From Serratia symbiotica (GTDB lineage: Bacteria; Pseudomonadota; Gammaproteobacteria; Enterobacterales; Enterobacteriaceae): 64,000 nt of DNA. The first letter of the stretch is position 1, and the number at the start of each line of letters is the position of its first letter. Made by a program: the position numbers and the translations under genes. Under the pieces are notes generated by a model, which was not told where the DNA came from, ran no database searches, and saw only the letters and a list, made by a program, of their open reading frames with translations. Below are positions 1 through 8,970 of the stretch, in pieces. The stretch is from the NCBI GenBank assembly GCA_011754105.1, contig JAAKDF010000001.1, positions 163,521-227,520 of the forward strand, given 5' to 3'.

Positions 1-458
1 CGTAGATACAGAAACACGTGAGGTCATCTCTGCTGACCTTTCATTAAGCAATTTCAACGATACGGAAGCCTTTCCAGGTCTCATCCGCCAGACGTACCGT
101 AAAATAAAAGTCGCCTCGGCGGATAGATGCTTACGATAGGAGAGTGAGTTATCATAAGTTCAGGCGCAAGAAGATAAAGAAGTTAACACCTCCCACAGAA
201 GCGAAGCCCGTTATTGGTCGGCATACTATGCAGACTAAAATCAAGCGGTGGCAAACCAGCGCCTTACCGGCGACAACACACAGTTAAAAGGTATGATAGG
301 CTTACTACCGACGTTTGATAGCCGAAACAGCGATGTACAGAGTAAAACAGCTATTTGGTTGTCACCTGTTCGCTGCGAGATTATAATGCGCAAGTTGCAG
401 AGGATATGGTCATGATCTGTGCATTAAACAAGATGACGCTCGCCGGTATGCCAGAAAG
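1..458 (+). mobile_element. IS903-like element, C-terminal transposase remnant (copy 1)
   Basis: The window opens inside a decayed IS903-like (IS5 family) element. Translating the plus strand with frameshifts gives the transposase C-terminal half: the stretch around LSNVTDTEAFPGLIRQTYRK, then RRSIAE-type DDE motif sequence, then ALNKMTLAGMPES. Similarity stops near 458, before the usual right end (pattern AATCCGATTTATTCAACAAAGCC), so the right terminus is lost. Stops and frameshifts rule out an active transposase. The left part lies outside the window. Confidence 0.85.
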
Positions 459-1339
459 TAGTCGGATCTACAAATCCCGCTTTTATAAAATCTCAGGCAC
501 AGCTTCAGAGTTTCCTACTGCCAAGATACTGACGCGATGCTCTCGCAGCCAACCTCATTGTATTTTTTCGCACTATCAGGAAATGACTCATGCAGCAGTG
601 AATTGTCGTGGCTGCCCGCCCTACTCTTCTAGTTAGCCATTTCCGGGCTTGTCAGCCACGTATAATACCGCTGAATGCCCCCGTAGCGGGTTATTCATTG
701 TATGGCTGCTTGATTATTCAGCCTTCCCCCTTTCAACTGCGCGTGCTGGGCCGGGCTAAGCGCATCTTCTAGCCCTAGCTGAAGCTAATAAGTCGCCAAC
801 GCAGACGTACGTAGGTATATCTCGCTCCCCTGGCATCCCACGACGAACCTGAAGCCTGAGTAGATCCGTGCGTTCTGGTGCAGAGTTAATGATTCAACCT
901 ACCGAGAAATGGTGGCGGATAATAACACCGTTATTATCTCTTCTCACCTGTTGACCGGTAGCCGTATGCAGCGATTGCTGGCCCACCTGGCTGAAAACGC
1001 GTGCCCGGGTCAGTCACAGGGTGTTCAACGTCCCGTTCGCCCCGGCAGCCATGGGCAGTGATGCAGTTGGAAATACTCTTTATAGAGTGGAGCTGGCGCA
1101 GCCCTTGCTCGCACGCAGTTGCCCGTGATGGTGATAAGTAATCATTCTTCTGATGCGGTAAAATAATTTCGGCTGTCACCGGCGACAGTTACGCTGCACA
1201 CTAGATAAATTCAAGTAATCGATCTGAACGATCGAATTTTTCTGTTATACATGCGCCGCCGATACAGGTAACGTCATTACAGCGTCTACAAATGAGCATG
1301 ATTTAAAGCTAATCATGGCATTAGCCAATACCAAGGGCT
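459..1339. other. 880 bp without a recognisable gene
   Basis: This stretch lies between the truncated IS copy and the broken cysA. The base composition looks partly coding. One plus-strand frame near 895-1050 reads about 50 codons without a stop (it contains VIISSHLLTGSRMQRLLAHL), but I cannot match it to a family and it is interrupted soon after. It is most likely eroded coding DNA. No RNA gene or repeat was seen. Confidence 0.4.
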
Positions 1340-1699
1340 TTATGAACAGTAAAAAGGCAACCCCAGGATTACCTTCTGGCGTTTACGACGTGGCAACACA
1401 CTGAAACCAAAGGCGATGTTATCGAACACCGTCATATGGTGGAACAAGGCGTAATGCTGGAATACAAAAACCACGCGGCGATCACGCGCATGCATATAGC
1501 TCACATCGGTACCGTGGAAGCCCAACTTACCGCTACTTTGGCTTTCCAGCCCGGCAATAATGCGCAGCAACGTGGTTTTACCGGAACCCGATGTCCCTAT
1601 CAACGCTACCATCTCTCCGGAAAGAATATCGAGCGAGATATCATTCAATACCTTGGTACAGGCAAAGGATTTATTAATGCTGTTAATCTCAATGCGCAT
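1340..1699 (-). pseudogene. cysA: Sulfate/thiosulfate ABC transporter ATPase CysA, truncated
   Basis: CysA is the cytoplasmic ATPase of the sulfate/thiosulfate importer. The first ~105 residues are clear: start MRIEINSINKSF, a Walker A segment GTSGSGKTTLLRI near residue 36, and the Q-loop region VFVFQHYALFHHMTVFDN. Similarity ends after VLPRRKR. The signature motif, Walker B and the regulatory domain are absent (the E. coli protein is about 365 residues), so it cannot hydrolyse ATP. The start overlaps the 3' end of cysW by 11 bases, as expected for the cysPTWA operon. Every gene of this operon is damaged. Confidence 0.9.
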
Positions 1700-2567
1700 G
1701 ATTCGCCTCCCATTCGAACCATGCGTTCTGACGTTCCAAACGCCATTTGCAAAGCGCTTTTTTTAAAAACAGGGTCACTATCGCCATCAAGGTCAGCAAC
1801 GCGGCAGCAGTATAAGAGCACACGGCGTTATAATCCTGTTGCAGCAGTTAAACCTGTAGTGGCAAGCTATAGGTTTAACCACGAATTAAAACTGATACCA
1901 CCAAGACTGCACCAAACTCACCGATGGCGTGTGCATTGGTCAGCACCACACAATATAGCATCGACTAGCGAATATTAGGCAGCGTGACGCGCCAGAACAT
2001 CTGCCATCCAGATGCATCCAGCATTATCGCGGCCTCTTCTTCCTGGCTATCCTGGCTGAACATCACCGGCACCAGTTCGCGTACCACAAATTGGCAGGTG
2101 ACGAAAAAAGTCACCAACATCATGCCCGTCCAAGAGAAGATAATCTGGATGCTATACGTATTCAGCCAACTGCCTAGCAGGCTGTTGGCTGACGTAAAAC
2201 AGCAGGTAAATCAGCTCAGCCACCACTGGTGATACGGCTAACGGGATATCGATCAGGGTCAGTAATAACTGGCGTCCTGGAAATGTAAAACGTGTCACCA
2301 ACCACGCCAGCAGTGTGCCAAAAATCAGGTTGCACGGCACAGTGGACAACGCGATCACTACCGTGAGCCAAATGGTGAGCAACATGTCTGGATCGATCAT
2401 GTTGCTCCATATTACACCGATACCCTTGGAGAAAGACTCGGCAAAAATAGATACTATGGGCACAACCAGCAGTAACACTGAGAACAGCATACCTATGGCG
2501 ATCAGCGACCATTTGGCCCAGTTAATACTAGGACGGTCGACAGCGTTCAAAGCGGAAATATCAGCCA
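1689..2567 (-). pseudogene. cysW: Sulfate ABC transporter permease CysW, frameshifted
   Basis: This would be one of the two membrane permeases of the sulfate importer. The N-terminal half is open (RPSINWAKW, then LLAWLVTRFTFPGRQLLLTL and DIPLAVSPVVAELIYLLFY). The frame breaks near 2150. The C-terminus returns in another frame as LLQQDYNAVCSYTAAALLTL and ends in a TGA overlapping the cysA start. I place the start at a GTG at 2567 that overlaps the cysT stop, matching the position of the E. coli start; an upstream ATG at 2595 also exists. The middle, including the EAA loop, is degraded, so it is not functional. Confidence 0.88.
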
Positions 2568-3051
2568 CCAGTAGTTTCACCGATGCGTTGACCAAAACGG
2601 CTTTGCAAAACGTTAATGCTATACAGCAATAACAGAGACACTGCCAAAATACCCAACTAGGTAAAGCTGACTTTGATATAAAAATACGCCAGCCATTGAC
2701 TATACCAGCCGGAGGTGGAGAATAGCCCAGCCAGCGTCAAACCGGCCACTGCCGTTGGTAACACAAACGGCAGATCGATCAAACCATCTAGTAGTGAACG
2801 GCCAGGAAAGCAATAGCGAGTAAATATCCAGACAATCACCATGCCGAACAGCGTGTTGAACAGGCTGGCAACACCCGCCGCTAGCAGTGTCAGCTGATAC
2901 GCTGCCCACCCACCTGAGGATTGGAAATTACCGCCCAATACTACGCTAGGTTTATCTGCGCCAACTGCATCACCAGCGCGCTAAGCGGAAGCAACAGGAT
3001 CAGGCAGGTGTAAAATAGGCTCCCTCCGAGGCCAAGACGAAATCCAGGCAT
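2561..3051 (-). pseudogene. cysT: Sulfate ABC transporter permease CysT (CysU), internally deleted
   Basis: This is the second permease of the sulfate importer. It starts at ATG 3051 (MPGFRLGLGGSL), hits an in-frame TAG around 2940, continues as SNPQVGG and the LFGMVIVWIFTRYCFPGRSL segment, and reaches LAGLFSTSGWYSQWLAYFYI. It then jumps to the extreme C-terminus (SLLLLYSINVLQSRFGQRIG). Roughly a third of the protein, including the EAA cytoplasmic loop, is missing. The stop overlaps the cysW start, so operon spacing is still visible. Confidence 0.88.
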
Positions 3052-3078
3052 AACCCGCTTCCCGTACCAAGACAAAAT

Positions 3079-3892
3079 TTACTTATATCCTGCCGCTAAT
3101 AGCTGATCCAGATAGCCGCCGGTGGAAAAATGGGTTTTAATTCCTTGAGGACAAGCCACCAAATTAATCTTACACCCGAAATAGCCGTGTATCAGGGAAC
3201 TTCCCCTTCACCACCGCTGCCATCGCTATTGGGTAATAGACCCTATAATAGAAGCGAGTGATCACTTGCTTCTATTGTCTAACTCCACCAGATTTTTGAG
3301 CAGACGAGTCATAAAGGCACGGTTCTCGGCTTGATCGTTACCATCATTCTGGCTGGCAGCACTCCAAGCGGCCAGATAGGTGTAACGGCCATTACCGAAA
3401 GTTTTTGGATTTGGGAACATCAGATTCACATCGTCACGCACCAGATCGTGCCAGGTGTAGATGTCTTTCGGGTTCCCCTTGGGCACCAAGAACGCCATGG
3501 TTGAATAAAATGGCGAACTGTTGTTGGGTAAGCGGGACTGCCAACCAGTTGGGATTAGTTGACTACGGATCATGTAAGATCCGCACATCGGTTACCTTAT
3601 TATAGGTCACCACGTCTGCGCGTAATCCTTGCAGGATCGCCAGCGCCTGCTTGGAGGAACCAGCATGAGACTGCTTAATGGTCAGTTTGTCATGCGGATG
3701 CTGCTGGTTCCATTGTTTTTTAAAGCTGTTATTCAGCACGGTAAACAACTCATGGAAAATGTCATAAGAGCTGTTCAGCAATTCCGCTGACGACGCAGCA
3801 CCGCAGGCTAACAGCGCGGCAGCCAGCCATCCTTTCAGCACGATATTTTTACCGCAGTTTGTTTCATTATGTACCTTAGCTCGCTGAGTCAA
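3079..3892 (-). pseudogene. cysP: Periplasmic thiosulfate/sulfate-binding protein CysP, frameshifted
   Basis: CysP delivers sulfate or thiosulfate to CysTWA. The first frame carries a signal-peptide-like N-terminus ([20 protein letters not shown]) and the binding-protein segments [18 protein letters not shown] and [18 protein letters not shown] frameshift near 3570 moves to [17 protein letters not shown] and [18 protein letters not shown]. The central-to-C-terminal lobe is deleted and only the last residues (FSTGGYLDQLLAAGYK) remain before TAA at 3079. The choice of CysP over Sbp rests on LLNSSYD and the [15 protein letters not shown] segment. It heads the broken cysPTWA operon. Confidence 0.9.
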
Positions 3893-4038
3893 TTTATCCG
3901 GCTTTCATCTTAATAGAGTCAGTGTATTTATAACTCACTGCAGAGTAGTAACGCTTTTATATACCGTTTAGTGATTTTCAATCATAAAATGCTATAATTC
4001 AGGCGAGAAGCAGGTTTTCTAGGGTTAAATTTATCACT

Positions 4039-4080
4039 TTTTATGGAGGGGATGGCTGTAAAGCCATCCCCTCCATAAAA
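4039..4080. terminator. Perfect 19-bp stem hairpin upstream of cysP
   Basis: Two perfectly complementary 19-base arms (4039-4057 and 4062-4080) are separated by a 4-base loop GTAA. T residues precede the left arm and A residues end the right arm, so a transcript from either strand could form the hairpin with a short U run. It lies between the 5' end of cysP and the 3' end of the yfeY remnant, both on the minus strand, so a terminator of the yfeY unit is the simplest reading. Confidence 0.6.
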
Positions 4081-4202
4081 CTAGGGTAGTAAGCGATGAC
4101 CTGCCATCAACGCTTAGCATTGATAAAGCCGGTTTTTTGTAGGCGGTGTTATACCTATTATTATATGGTTCCTTCTGGCTAAGGAGTTTAGCAAGATTTT
4201 AT

Positions 4203-4625
4203 TCATAACTGTGGGTTAGCATGCTAGATAATCTTGCTGATCGCCTAGTTTTTCTGCGTGTCGTCCGGCGGGATAATATCCTGCTAACTGGCCAATTTGC
4301 CGCTGAAAATATAGGTGACATGCTTGCTTTGCTCCGCTATACAAGTCACCTTTCCAGCGTCTTCGTCGGTAGCAAGTTTATAGGCACCGAACGCCTTGCT
4401 GTACATATTGCTAAACGGCGTGCCAAGCTTGGTAACCCCATAAGGTCACCACATTTTGATCTATGATCTCCATCTCCTGCACCCGGCCCTTGGGTTGACC
4501 AATAATCACCAGCTTCACCGTATCGCTAGATAGCTCCTGATAATAGGCAACGACCTGGCCATTGCGGATCGCCATACCGCCGCGTAGGCGGTAGTTGCTG
4601 CCGAACCCTTTGAGCGGCACAATAG
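4203..4625 (-). pseudogene. yfeY: YfeY-like lipoprotein remnant
   Basis: The minus strand reads NYRLRGGMAIRNGQVVAYYQ, then after a frameshift MYSKAFGAYK, HVTYIFSGKL and IPPDDTQKN, which match the order of conserved segments in enterobacterial YfeY, an envelope protein of unknown function. The signal peptide and lipobox end are missing, there is a frameshift near 4420 and there are two late stops. E. coli order is yfeY-yfeX-ypeA; here yfeX is gone and ypeA follows upstream. Confidence 0.75.
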
Positions 4626-4744
4626 GCTAAGCTAAAAAAATTTAATAGGTCCTAACAGGCAATGAGTAGTAGCGGCAACCACTAACAATAGTGGGCAAAT
4701 ATTTATTCCATTACTATTTAACATCAATGGCATAAGTTATGATG

Positions 4745-5115
4745 AGCGCCCTGCCTTACCGAGATTATCGTACATATCGACCATGCTGTTATTGTCTTCA
4801 CTTACCATTAGTTGGATATTTTAGCAACCACGGGTGATCAGCTTCTTTTCCAGAAGTATAATCAATGCGTTGGCAATACCATGCCCACGTTAATCAGGAT
4901 GTACCACGAGATAATAGGGCGAACCATAGTGAGCCATGGTACCCCCGATCACTGAACACACCACCTATCCGCCCACTTCCGCCACCAAGAATAGATCAGC
5001 ATCATTATTCAGTTTATGCTCAAAATCTATCTCCGGATCGTTCCATGGCTGCAGCAGATCACACCGCTCACTACAGGGCAGTGACCTCTTAAAATCGTCT
5101 TGTTGAAATATGCGA
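4745..5115 (-). pseudogene. ypeA: GNAT acetyltransferase YpeA remnant
   Basis: Minus-strand frames give [37 protein letters not shown] followed by a stop, then RGHGIANALI and LEKKLITRGC. This is the acetyl-CoA binding region of YpeA. At least three nonsense codons or frameshifts and loss of the start show it is dead. Its position between yfeY and hemF agrees with E. coli; amiA, normally between ypeA and hemF, is not detectable. Confidence 0.8.
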
Positions 5116-5476
5116 ATTTTTATCGATGTTGGTCGCTGTTAAATTAAGGTGTTGATATAATCATCGTGGGATTATTGGCATACGCAATACCAAACTGCAA
5201 TTTACCCCGCTATTTGGCTGTCCTAAAGCGCTTCAATCATTACTCCAGCACAAGGGGTGCTGCCACCAGCGGCGAATAAGAACCTTTCCCAGTCGACGTG
5301 TATTATAGCAGCCCGTTTGCACCACAGGGACAGCACACAATCACCGCAGCGTACACGGAGTACGTGAGGAAGGTGAGCCATGCTCAGGGCCAAATGGTAA
5401 ATAAAATAGTCTAATGTGAAATGTTCTAGGGGTATACTCTATACCTTGTTTAGTTAAGCGCTATGAATAATCCCAG
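5116..5476. other. Upstream region of hemF
   Basis: About 360 bases between the ypeA remnant and hemF hold no recognisable gene. The amidase gene amiA expected here by synteny is absent. A short sequence near 5347-5391 resembles one upstream of purC. The 60 bases before hemF are AT-rich and probably carry its promoter, but I cannot pick -35/-10 boxes with confidence. Confidence 0.4.
5347..5391 (+). repeat. Candidate short dispersed repeat, copy A
   Basis: This segment shares the core pattern GTACRNRGARTACGTGAG followed by GGTGARC with a second copy at 12121-12167. Both sit in intergenic DNA a few hundred bases or less from intact genes. Two imperfect copies are weak evidence, so the family and its boundaries are uncertain. 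Confidence 0.35.
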
Positions 5477-6397
5477 ATGAGTATACTCGCCCTCGCTGAA
5501 GTAAAATCCTTCCTGCTGGCATTGCAGGATAGCATCTGCACGCAACTATCCCAAGCCGACGGCGACACCGTTTTCACCGAAGTACAATGGAAGCATGAAG
5601 AAGGCGGCGGCGGCCGTAGCCGCGTACTGGCTAACGGCACGGTATTCGAAAAAGCAGGGGTAAACTTTTCCCACGTATCCGGTGCCACGCTGCCCGCATC
5701 CTCTACCGCGCACCGCCCTGAACTGACCGGGCGTAGCTTCCAAGCACTGGGCGTATCGTTGGTAGTTCATCCCCTCAGCCCTTACATTCCTACCAGCCAC
5801 GCTAACGTGCGTTTCTTTATCGCCGAAAAACCTGGTGAAGATGCGGTGTGGTGGTTCGGTGGTGGCTTTGACTTGACACCATTCTACGGATTTAAAGAGG
5901 ATGCAGTACACTGGCACCATACCGCCCAGCGGCTGTGTGCCCCTTTCGGCAATGAAGTCTATGCCAAATACAAGAAATGGTGTGATGATTACTTTTTTAT
6001 CAAGCACCGTAACGAAGCACGTGGCATCGGCGGCCTGTTCTATGATGACCTGAATACGCCAGACTTTAACTACTGCTTTGCCTTTACCCGCGCGGTAGGT
6101 GAAGGCTTCCTTGACGCCTATCTGCCAATCGTCGCAAAACGCAAAACGCTGGGCTGGGGTGAGCGTGAACGCCAATTCCAACTTTATCGCCGTAGTCGCT
6201 ATGTTGAGTTCAACTTGGTGTGGGATCGCGGCACACTATTCGGGTTACAAACCGGCGGCCGTACCGAGTCGATTTTGATGTCGATGCCGCCGCTGGTACG
6301 CTGGGAATACCACTACCAACAGCCAGACGATAGTCATGAAGCGGCGCTGTACCGCGATTTCCTGCCGGTGCGAAACTGGACAATGGAGCCTGAATGA
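5477..6397 (+). CDS. hemF: Aerobic coproporphyrinogen III oxidase HemF
   Basis: HemF oxidatively decarboxylates coproporphyrinogen III to protoporphyrinogen IX using O2, in the cytoplasm, as a late step of heme synthesis. The 306-residue frame is complete and close to the usual ~300. Landmarks include [20 protein letters not shown] near residue 40, [20 protein letters not shown], the active-site stretch [15 protein letters not shown] near 125, and the C-terminal [20 protein letters not shown]. The first ten residues differ from E. coli, so the start at 5477 is the least certain part. Its stop overlaps the start of the dead yaiI. It fits functionally with the intact heme-dependent Cyo oxidase elsewhere in the window. 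Confidence 0.97.
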   Translation: MSILALAEVKSFLLALQDSICTQLSQADGDTVFTEVQWKHEEGGGGRSRVLANGTVFEKAGVNFSHVSGATLPASSTAHRPELTGRSFQALGVSLVVHPLSPYIPTSHANVRFFIAEKPGEDAVWWFGGGFDLTPFYGFKEDAVHWHHTAQRLCAPFGNEVYAKYKKWCDDYFFIKHRNEARGIGGLFYDDLNTPDFNYCFAFTRAVGEGFLDAYLPIVAKRKTLGWGERERQFQLYRRSRYVEFNLVWDRGTLFGLQTGGRTESILMSMPPLVRWEYHYQQPDDSHEAALYRDFLPVRNWTMEPE

Positions 6398-6790
6398 TGC
6401 AGATGTGGGTCAATGCGGACGGCTGCCAGAAGGTGATCAAGGATGTACTTTCCCGCGCAGCCGATCGCACTGCCATGCCGATAATGCTGGTGGCCAACCA
6501 GCCATTGTAGACACCACCGTCGAAATTTATTTGCACCCTGCAAGTAGCGGCGGTTTTTGACGTAGCGGATAAAGAGATCGTACACCGCTGTTAGAAAGGC
6601 GATCTGGTGATCACCGCTGACATCCTGTTGGCGGCACAGGTGATAAAAAAAAGGCACATTTGTGTTGAACCCGCGTGGCGAACGCTACACGCCAGATACT
6701 ATCCGCGAGCGCCTCAACATGCGCGACTTTATCGACACCCTGCGCTCCAGCGGCATCCAAATCGGTAGCCCTAAATAGCCTGCCGCGGGC
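6394..6790 (+). pseudogene. yaiI: UPF0178 family protein YaiI remnant
   Basis: The frame starts at an ATG overlapping the hemF stop and reads [31 protein letters not shown], then a stop. After further breaks come FDVADKEIVHRC and GDLVITADILLAAQV, then [15 protein letters not shown]. This is the conserved order of the YaiI/UPF0178 family, whose biochemical role is not established. At least two nonsense codons and one frameshift inactivate it. Confidence 0.85.
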
Positions 6791-6798
6791 TGTAGAAA

Positions 6799-7045
6799 CA
6801 GCAGTTACGCGATTTTGTCGAGTGGTTAGGTTGCGCATCTACTGCTTAATACTCGCGGTACCACCTGACGCAAGCTGGATAAAACGCAGCGTAACATCTG
6901 TAATAATGCCGATGCCTCCATCGCGGTGATGCTGGCGCAACCGGCGATCATCAAACAGCTGCTGCTGGATGACGGCCAGGGGTACAACATGATCGGTTTC
7001 AGCCACAACAGCCATCAGCAATTTATCTCCGAGGTCACCACATGA
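6799..7045 (+). pseudogene. yffB: ArsC-family protein YffB, C-terminal remnant
   Basis: The plus strand encodes QLRDFVEWLGCA, then in shifted frames NTRGTTWRKLD, ASIAVMLAQPAI and [16 protein letters not shown]. This is the C-terminal two thirds of YffB (Spx/ArsC-like family). The N-terminus with the CxxC/CxxK region is missing. The stop TGA overlaps the dapE ATG as in the usual yffB-dapE pair, so this decayed frame still forms the leader of dapE and translational coupling may be disturbed. Confidence 0.82.
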
Positions 7046-8169
7046 TTTGCCAAGTTATCGAACTGGCTCAACAATTGATCAAACGCCCTTCCCTCAGCCC
7101 ACATGATGAAGGCTGCCAGCAATTGCTGATTGCGCGCCTGAAGGCGATCGGCTTTACTATCGAAAAGCTGGATTTCGACGATACTCAGAACTTCTGGGCC
7201 TGGCGCGGTGAAGGCCAAACGCTAGCATTTGCTGGCCACACCGATGTGGTGCCGGTAGGCGACGAGAAATGCTGGCACAACCCGCCGTTTGAACCAACCA
7301 TCCACGATAGCATGCTATATGGCCGTGGCGCTGCTGATATGAAAGGATCATTAGCGGCGATGGTGGTAGCGGCAGAGCGCTTTGTTGCTGCCAACGCCAC
7401 TCATCAAGGTCGGCTGGCGTTTCTGATCACTTCCGACGAAGAAGCCAGCGCCGTCCACGGCACGGCCAAAGTGGTGGAGGTACTAATGGCACGCAACGAG
7501 CAACTGGATTATTGCTTGGTCGGCGAACCTTCCAGCACTGACCGCGTCGGCGATGTGGTAAAAAACGGTCGCCGTGGTTCGATCACTGCCAACCTGCGTA
7601 TTCACGGTGTTCAGGGTCACATTGCCTATCCGCATTTGGCAGATAACCCAGTACACGGCGCCATACCAGCACTGAATGAATTAGTAGCGATCGAATGGGA
7701 TCAGGGCAACGAATTCTTCCCGCCGACTAGCATGCAGATCGCCAATATTAGGGCTGGCACCGGCAGCAATAATGTGCTCCCTGGTGAGCTGTGGGTGCAA
7801 TTTAACTTCCGCTTCAGCCCTGAGATGACCGATGCGATGATCAAGCAACGCTGCAACGCGTTGCTTGATCGCCACCAACTGAACTACAGCATCGAATGGC
7901 ATCTGTCCGGGAAACCATTCCTTACTCCACGTGGTGCACTGGTGGACGCCGTGGTCAATGCAGTTGAGCACTATTCTGAATTAACACCACAGTTGCTAAC
8001 CACAGGCGGTACCTCTGATGGCCGCTTTATCGCTCAAATGGGGGCGCAGGTGGTAGAGCTGGGGCCGGTCAATGCCACCATCCACAAGGTTAACGAGTGC
8101 GTGAATGCCGCCGATCTGCAACTGCTGAGCCGTATGTACCAACGCATCATGGAGCAACTAGTAACATGA
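7042..8169 (+). CDS. dapE: Succinyl-diaminopimelate desuccinylase DapE
   Basis: DapE hydrolyses N-succinyl-LL-diaminopimelate to LL-DAP and succinate with two Zn ions, a step toward lysine and meso-DAP for peptidoglycan. The frame is 375 residues, the same as E. coli. Metal and catalytic motifs are in place: GHTDVVP (His66), GRGAADMKG near residue 100, TSDEEASAV near 133, GEPSSTD near 163 and the C-terminal NATIHKVNE. The start overlaps the stop of the dead yffB by ATGA. Together with dapA at 14 kb this argues for retained DAP synthesis. Confidence 0.97.
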   Translation: MICQVIELAQQLIKRPSLSPHDEGCQQLLIARLKAIGFTIEKLDFDDTQNFWAWRGEGQTLAFAGHTDVVPVGDEKCWHNPPFEPTIHDSMLYGRGAADMKGSLAAMVVAAERFVAANATHQGRLAFLITSDEEASAVHGTAKVVEVLMARNEQLDYCLVGEPSSTDRVGDVVKNGRRGSITANLRIHGVQGHIAYPHLADNPVHGAIPALNELVAIEWDQGNEFFPPTSMQIANIRAGTGSNNVLPGELWVQFNFRFSPEMTDAMIKQRCNALLDRHQLNYSIEWHLSGKPFLTPRGALVDAVVNAVEHYSELTPQLLTTGGTSDGRFIAQMGAQVVELGPVNATIHKVNECVNAADLQLLSRMYQRIMEQLVT

Positions 8170-8660
8170 TGACCAAAGAAATGCTTACCGGGCGCTCTAC
8201 CTAACACTTGGCATTACTCAGTGTCAACCACCGTCTTATAGCCTGCTGCGGTGGTCGCATTCCTAGCCATGCAGCAGGCTGCGCAGCACAGGTGGAGGGA
8301 TTAAATCTGCAACCAGCCAGCACGTTCCGTAATTTCCCGCGGCAATTGGCAAGCTGGAATGGAAAATTATGTGGCGAGCACCCAGTATTTGATAGGGGCG
8401 GCCAACCGATTGACGTCACACTGCTGTCTACTGCCGAGCGCTGTGAAACCATCCGACGCTGGTTGGCATTGCCAGGTGCAAGCCGACCATCACTAGGGCT
8501 GTGATCTGGACGTGTATGAGCCGTTACTGCTACTAGAAGTTCAAAAGCTGCAACTGAAACCCTGGTAATATGAGCTAGGGGGTGACTTCTACCCGCTTAA
8601 TTAATGGCTGACGGAACATATGGCGGAATGCGGCTGCTGCTGGCTTTGCAGAACTAAAAA
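8166..8660 (+). pseudogene. M15-family peptidase-like gene, broken
   Basis: Starting at an ATG overlapping the dapE stop, shifted frames give HLALLSVNHRLIACCGG, GLNLQPASTFRNFPRQLASW, STAERCETIRRWLALPGASR, then a zinc-site-like stretch HHxGCDLDVYEP, then NQWLTEHMAECG. The order fits VanY/M15-type peptidases found next to dapE in some enterobacteria. Several frameshifts and stops are present and the last zinc ligand region is gone. The family assignment comes from the SxxHHxGxxxD-like motif. Confidence 0.65.
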
Positions 8661-8745
8661 GTGGTCGGCGCCTAATGGCTTGAACGCCATTTGCCATCAA
8701 TATTTTCGCGTTTTATACGATGTGAAGAAAAAGACTGAATATGCA

Positions 8746-8929
8746 ATGATTAGCAAATCGCTGGTGGATTATGCTACTGAATCCCGATGTGGATAATCGT
8801 CAGCGTCGTCAAAGATCTGCGGTGCGTGAACCTCAAAAGCTATCTGACCGACAAGCCAGAACTGCCGACGCGCTGCGATAACAACTCTTAAGGGGACGAC
8901 GAAGACGACTGGCCGAAAAAGAAATAATA
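8746..8929 (+). pseudogene. ypfN: Small membrane protein YpfN remnant
   Basis: The remnant reads RWWIMLLN, then after a frameshift LKSYLTDKPELPTRCDNN, a stop, and GDDEDDWPKKK. YpfN is a ~66-residue single-span inner membrane protein of unknown function with an acidic/basic tail ending in WPKK. Its position between dapE and tmcA matches E. coli. The transmembrane part is shortened and the frame is broken, so it is not functional. Confidence 0.8.
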
Positions 8930-8970
8930 TTAAAGCGCCGAATTCTAGCCCCCTGTCTATATATGCTAAA

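Noticed and set aside
1436..1978. 180-codon plus-strand open frame
   Set aside because: It is antisense to the cysA and cysW remnants, which are clearly recognisable on the minus strand.
5546..6181. 211-codon frame antisense to hemF
   Set aside because: Shadow of the conserved hemF coding sequence.
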